A DNA stretch of 64,000 bases, from assembly GCA_951828385.1 (NCBI GenBank), contig OX639973.1:806001-870000 (forward strand). The letters are read 5' to 3'. This stretch comes from an uncultured Poribacteria bacterium (GTDB taxonomy: Bacteria; Poribacteria; WGA-4E; WGA-3G). Position numbers and translations under genes: made by a program. Position 1 is the first letter of the stretch; each line of letters begins with the position of its first letter. This document shows positions 60,901 to 64,000 of the stretch, in pieces. Under the pieces are notes generated by a model. It did no database searches. It had not been told where the DNA came from and saw nothing but the letters and a program-made list of their open reading frames with translations.

Positions 60901-61756
60901 TTAAGACAAGTTTTGTCGTTGAAATTCGATAGGTGTCAAATATCCTAACGCCGAATGTGGGCGTTTCTGATTATAGACGTTTGTAATAAAATGTCCGATG
61001 CGATCTCTCGCCTCGGTGATGCTTTGATAGTCATTGAGGTGAACTTCTTCTTCTTTGAGCGTGCGGATGAGTCTTTCAGCATATCCGTTCTCCCAAGGGC
61101 ATCCGCGACGGGCGACGGAAATCTCAACGCCATGTGCTTCGAGTGTGGTAACATAGGTCTTTGAAAGATACTGCACGCCTTGATCAGAATGATGAATCTC
61201 ACAGACGCTGTGGCAGAATGCTTCTTTGAGCGGTTTGAGTGTCAAAGAGTGGTTCAAGTGCTGGAGAACCGATATGCCAGGAAACCCTGATCAACCGGGT
61301 GAAAACATCCATGAGCAGGCAGAGATAAATGAAGCGTCCCTTGAGACGAATATAGGTAATATCTGCCACCCAGACCTGATCCTGACGAGAGATTTCAAGG
61401 TTTTCGAGACGGTTGATCCAGGGGTTATCCCCCTGAAACGATTTTGTTGTTTGACACGCACGCTTGACAGAGACCAAGAGATTATTAGTTTTCATCAACC
61501 GAGCAACGCGTCGGGTTCCAACGGTGTATCCCTGACGCTGTAGCAACTGCGTGATACGCCTATACCCGTATCTCGGATACCGTCGGGCAAGTTTCTCTAT
61601 TTCCGAGCGTAGCACCGCTTCGGACGGATCCTCTTGGGGGTGATAATAGAAACTACCCCGGTTGACACCGAGGATGCCAGAAATATCTCGCACGGAATGC
61701 TCCTTTTGCAATGCCGAAATGAAGCATCGCTTTTCAGCTAACGTGAGTCCAACCAA
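60901..61756 (-). pseudogene. IS3-family transposase orfB, frameshifted
   Basis: The first part (61756-61199) has the HTH_21 segment RYPRYGYRRITQLLQRQGY and the first catalytic Asp in VWVADITYI. The second part (61257-60901) has the remaining catalytic residues: Asp in HHSDQGVQY and Glu in CPWENGYAERLI. Both are needed for the DDE integrase fold, but they lie in different frames. The shift is near 61250-61260, where the first frame runs into WHIGSPALEPLFD instead of the expected NHSLTLKPLKEA. The copy needs an extra +1 slip to work. Confidence 0.75.
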
Positions 61757-62031
61757 GTCAATAGTTTTTTTTGGATGTCTAACGCTACAGCCATTCTCCC
61801 AATGAGATGCTCAAGGTGAGCGATACGCTTCTCGGAGACCTCGCTGGACGGTTTATCAGTAGAATCAAACAGCGAGGGCACTTTTTCAAGAAACTGCTGC
61901 TTCCATTTCGAGAGTTGGTCCTCATTAAGATTATGACGCCGACACACTTCTGCTTGCGAAGTCGCACCGCTAAGAACCTCCAGCACAAGCTCCGTCTTAA
62001 ACTCGGAGGTGAATTTCCTTCGTTTGGCCAT
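61738..62031 (-). CDS. IS3-family transposase orfA (helix-turn-helix)
   Basis: A 97-residue HTH protein starting MAKRRKFTSEFKTELVLEVL, with the HTH helix TSQAEVCRRHNLNEDQLSKWK (about 25-45) and a C-terminal leucine-zipper-like stretch. Near its end, eight As followed by C (CAA AAA AAA CTA; 61772-61765 on the plus strand as T8) form the A6C-type slippery site used by IS3 elements to fuse orfA to orfB by -1 frameshifting. OrfA alone would be intact. Confidence 0.85.
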   Translation of the reverse strand: MAKRRKFTSEFKTELVLEVLSGATSQAEVCRRHNLNEDQLSKWKQQFLEKVPSLFDSTDKPSSEVSEKRIAHLEHLIGRMAVALDIQKKLLTWLDSR

Positions 62032-62091
62032 TAGATAACTCCTTTCAGTGAGATTGTATTATAGCACAATCTTGTTTTAGGGAGTGGCCTA

Positions 62092-62389
62092 AAAAACCGT
62101 AGGCAGTACAAAAAAAATTGCCTGCGGCGAGTTAGCGGGTCAGTGTGACTTCAATTGGGCGACGCTTATAAAACATCTAATAGTGTGCATAACTGCAACG
62201 TTTTATCGGTTAAAAAGAAATGGACTGTCGGATTCTATAAACATACCGTTCCTACGGAACTCAAGAGGACTTTTGGGGTCTGAAAAGTTTGTGGCTAAGC
62301 ACCGGTTCGGTTAGGAAACCGAACCTACCGGCTCGTGTAGATAGCGGTTTCGCCTTGTGGATTAGCGCGTAAAGTGGTACAATAAATGC
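62092..62389. repeat. intergenic region between the IS3 element and uppP
   Basis: GGTTCGGTTAGGAAACCGAACC with CTACCGG (62304-62332, a palindrome of two parts) is the same unit as at 60586. TTTTATCGGTTAAAAAG and similar AT-rich stretches fill the remainder. The uppP promoter is probably close to 62340-62380, but I cannot place it. Confidence 0.5.
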
Positions 62390-63241
62390 ATGACCTTTCT
62401 TGAAGCGATTCTTCTCGGTATTTTACAAGGCTTAACCGAATTCCTACCCATTAGCAGCTCAGGACACCTCGTTTTGGCACAGAGGTTCCTCGGACTGGAG
62501 GAACCTCTCGTATTTTTTGATGTAATGCTGCATGTCGGGACGTTAGCGGCTGTGCTTGTTGTCTATCGTGAAGCGATAGGGAAGTTAGTAATCGGCGGGG
62601 TTTCTACACTTGCAGACACTCAATTTTGGCGGAAGCCGAGTGCGGGGTTCAACGCATCAACCGAACTCAAGTTTATCTGGCTGATCCTGCTCGGTTCCAT
62701 TCCGACCGGCGTTATCGCGGTGCTGTTCAAGACGGAGTTAGAATCTTTTTTCGATGAAGTTCGACTTGTGAGCCTCATGCTAATTCTCACCGGCGTTATT
62801 CTGCAATTGCCTCGCCTCCGCAGACAGGACGTAGGGGAAACCGGGTTACCCAGCCCCTACACAAGGGAGAAATTGAAGACGTGGCACGCGCCGCTCATTG
62901 GGATTGCGCAAGGCTGTGCGATTACACCGGGCATCTCTCGCTCCGGCACAACGATCTCGCTGGCTCTGTTTTTAGGGATCCCCGCCAAAACGGCTGCGGA
63001 ATACTCCTTTTTGCTTTCAATTCCCGCGATCCTTGGGGCAGTTGCGCTGAAAATCCGAGATGTCGGGGACACCACCATACCGCTATACATCGTAGGAGCG
63101 GGGATGCTCGCCGCGTTTATCGTCGGCTATATCGCGTTGCGATTGCTATTGGTCGTGCTAAATCGTGGCAAATTTTCCCTGTTTTCCTACTACTGTATCG
63201 CTTTAGGATTGGTTTCGCTCTTGATCGCCTTAATCCAATAA
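62390..63241 (+). CDS. uppP: undecaprenyl-diphosphatase (BacA)
   Basis: UppP dephosphorylates undecaprenyl diphosphate in the inner membrane to recycle the carrier lipid. The 283 residues contain GLTEFLPISSSGH (Glu17 and SSSGH 22-26) and PGISRSGTT (about 180-188), the two active-site motifs, and about eight hydrophobic helices. Residues 148-157 (VGETGLPSPY) are encoded exactly by a 30-bp palindromic repeat inserted in frame into a polar loop before the second motif. This makes it roughly ten residues longer than E. coli UppP (273). It overlaps the methyltransferase gene tail to tail by 52 bases. Confidence 0.95.
   Translation: MTFLEAILLGILQGLTEFLPISSSGHLVLAQRFLGLEEPLVFFDVMLHVGTLAAVLVVYREAIGKLVIGGVSTLADTQFWRKPSAGFNASTELKFIWLILLGSIPTGVIAVLFKTELESFFDEVRLVSLMLILTGVILQLPRLRRQDVGETGLPSPYTREKLKTWHAPLIGIAQGCAITPGISRSGTTISLALFLGIPAKTAAEYSFLLSIPAILGAVALKIRDVGDTTIPLYIVGAGMLAAFIVGYIALRLLLVVLNRGKFSLFSYYCIALGLVSLLIALIQ
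62831..62860 (+). repeat. 30-bp palindromic repeat inside uppP
   Basis: GTAGGGG (62831-62837) and CCCCTAC (62854-62860) are perfect arms, with GGGTTACCC in the middle. The unit starts at codon 148 and covers exactly ten codons. Similar units (GGGTTGGGTAACCCAACCC followed by CCTACG) occur in intergenic DNA at 49538. Confidence 0.75.
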
Positions 63242-63873
63242 GTCGCGACACATCCAAGGATTTTTTGATTGTAGTGCCGCATCTCTGGTACGACACCGAT
63301 ACTGTTTAAGAGGTTGCAAATTTTCTTATCGTTCTGGAGTGTGTTCCGGATCCACTTTTTCCGAGTACATCTATAAATCAGACTGGCGATATACATCTGC
63401 AAGGGTTTTAGTCTGAAGCGTTTGAGATAACGGAGTGGAAATCCGAATCCGTGCCCGGAAATAGCGAGCGTGCCGCCCGGTTTCAGGACGCGTGCGAGTT
63501 CAGCCAAGGCAAGTCTATCATCAGGGACGTGTGGCATGACGAGGAAGCAAGTTACGAGATCAAAGGTTTCATCAGCGAAGGGTAATATCGGGAGTGAGGC
63601 ACGTAGTAAGATAGGAACCGCGGCGGGTGGGTCTATTGAATTTTCGACTTGAGAACGCCCAAATACCAAGAATGTCTCATCTACATCAACCCCAATGAGG
63701 AGTTCCGGTGCATCGGTGGAGAGCGCGACAAGGAGATTCCCCGGTCCGCATCCGACATCCAAGACTCTCTTGCCAGTAGCATTGATATTCAGGGTATCAA
63801 GTTGTTTGCGCGTTGTGCCACGCTTTAATTCCTGGTAGGCGTTTTGAATGTAGGCAGCATGCCATTTTGTCAT
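63190..63873 (-). CDS. SAM-dependent methyltransferase, class I (type 11)
   Basis: A 227-residue methyltransferase. The SAM-binding motif VLDVGCGPGN is at about 37-46, motif II FDLVTCFLVMPHVPDD near 120, and LARVLKPGGTLAISGHG near 148. The branch resembles UbiE/type 11 methyltransferases acting on small molecules or lipids. Its ATG overlaps the stop of the upstream gene (ATGA, 63873-63870), so the two are translationally coupled. The substrate is unknown. Confidence 0.85.
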   Translation of the reverse strand: MTKWHAAYIQNAYQELKRGTTRKQLDTLNINATGKRVLDVGCGPGNLLVALSTDAPELLIGVDVDETFLVFGRSQVENSIDPPAAVPILLRASLPILPFADETFDLVTCFLVMPHVPDDRLALAELARVLKPGGTLAISGHGFGFPLRYLKRFRLKPLQMYIASLIYRCTRKKWIRNTLQNDKKICNLLNSIGVVPEMRHYNQKILGCVATYWIKAIKSETNPKAIQ

Positions 63874-64000
63874 TTTTTTAGATATTGGGTTTCTGCTCCG
63901 TTTTTTCCGTTGTCAAAAACGGGTTTCCGATCAAGCCGATCACCATCGTATAGCACCCTATAAACATCTTCCAATTTCTTGATAGACTCCGCACTGTTGA
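63870..64000 (-). CDS. 3' end of a gene running off the window
   Basis: On the minus strand a frame is open from the window edge to a TGA at 63872-63870, encoding about 42 residues ending ENGAETQYLKK-like (observed NGAETQYLKK). The sequence SIKKLEDVYRVLYDGDRLDR is charged and helical. The TGA overlaps the methyltransferase ATG. The family cannot be judged from this tail. Confidence 0.6.
   Translation of the reverse strand, partial: NSAESIKKLEDVYRVLYDGDRLDRKPVFDNGKNGAETQYLKK

Larger units (their letters stand above)
60881..62091 (-). mobile_element. IS3-family element, transposase frameshifted
   Basis: TAGGCCAC (60881-60888) and GTGGCCTA (62084-62091) are outer inverted repeats, extendable to 10 bp with TTT/AAA. 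The element has the two-frame IS3 layout (orfA 61738-62031, orfB below) with a -1 slippery run between. The second half of orfB is in the wrong frame, so the copy is probably inactive. No clean target duplication is seen. Confidence 0.8.

Overview
The window most resembles a genome fragment of an uncultured Gram-negative bacterium, and Candidatus Poribacteria is my best guess. This is inference from gene content; no 16S rRNA or other phylogenetic marker was tested. The Gram-negative envelope is clear: BamA, an OmpH/Skp chaperone, LpxD, LolCE/LolD and Lnt. The poribacterial flavour comes from two phytanoyl-CoA-dioxygenase-like proteins, Gfo/Idh/MocA, enolase-superfamily, aldo/keto reductase and LamG proteins, a DUF6785-like membrane protein, a CBM9/DUF5916 protein, dockerin-like modules and many RNA-guided insertion-sequence nucleases. 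I saw no tRNA, rRNA or CRISPR array.

Layout. 1-1150: a PIG-L deacetylase and a tiny membrane-anchored diheme protein. 1154-22610: one long minus-strand run of housekeeping genes. In transcription order these are a DUF5916 barrel protein, lnt, prfB (with its programmed +1 frameshift), lysS, a GNAT acetyltransferase, lolC/E, lolD, ilvE, bamA, ompH, lpxD, a UbiA prenyltransferase, a TrmH methyltransferase, a GGGP-synthase homologue, grpE, dnaJ and prmA. The GGGP synthase and the DGGGP-synthase-like UbiA protein flank the TrmH gene and together suggest archaeal-type ether-lipid chemistry. 22955-24905: a broken FRG-domain gene, a TnpB element and an orphan GIY-YIG-like gene. 24963-46278: catabolic and housekeeping genes (D-2-hydroxyacid dehydrogenase, enolase-superfamily enzyme, DUF6785, CaCA exchanger, PhyH twice, RluD, TruA, HD, Gfo/Idh/MocA, MurA, HisD, DUF1028, SDR), interrupted by decayed elements. 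46600-49373: a PQQ-propeller membrane protein whose 3' end was rewritten by an IsrB element. 49687-52342: a serine hydrolase, an unknown protein and an MtaA/HemE-family methyltransferase.

52391-55383 holds the most striking system: two adjacent secreted paralogues with dockerin repeats and a C-terminal thioredoxin domain. In both, an in-frame TGA replaces exactly the first cysteine of the CxxC active site, the second cysteine follows at +3, and a SECIS-like hairpin lies at the expected distance. TGA is an ordinary stop elsewhere in the window, so selenocysteine is the best reading. 55418-58685: a BatA/VWA protein, a small helical protein and a LamG protein. 58755-62091: an IS607-type element followed by an IS3-type element, both damaged. 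62390-64000: UppP with an in-frame 30-bp palindromic repeat, a SAM methyltransferase, and the 3' end of a gene running off the window.

Repeats are abundant: a dispersed CAGTT-NTCAGTT inverted-repeat family in at least eight intergenic gaps, a 122-bp MITE with perfect terminal repeats and a 5-bp target duplication, and GC-rich palindromes. Four RNA-guided-nuclease-type elements (two TnpB, one IsrB, one non-autonomous relic) sit within 64 kb.
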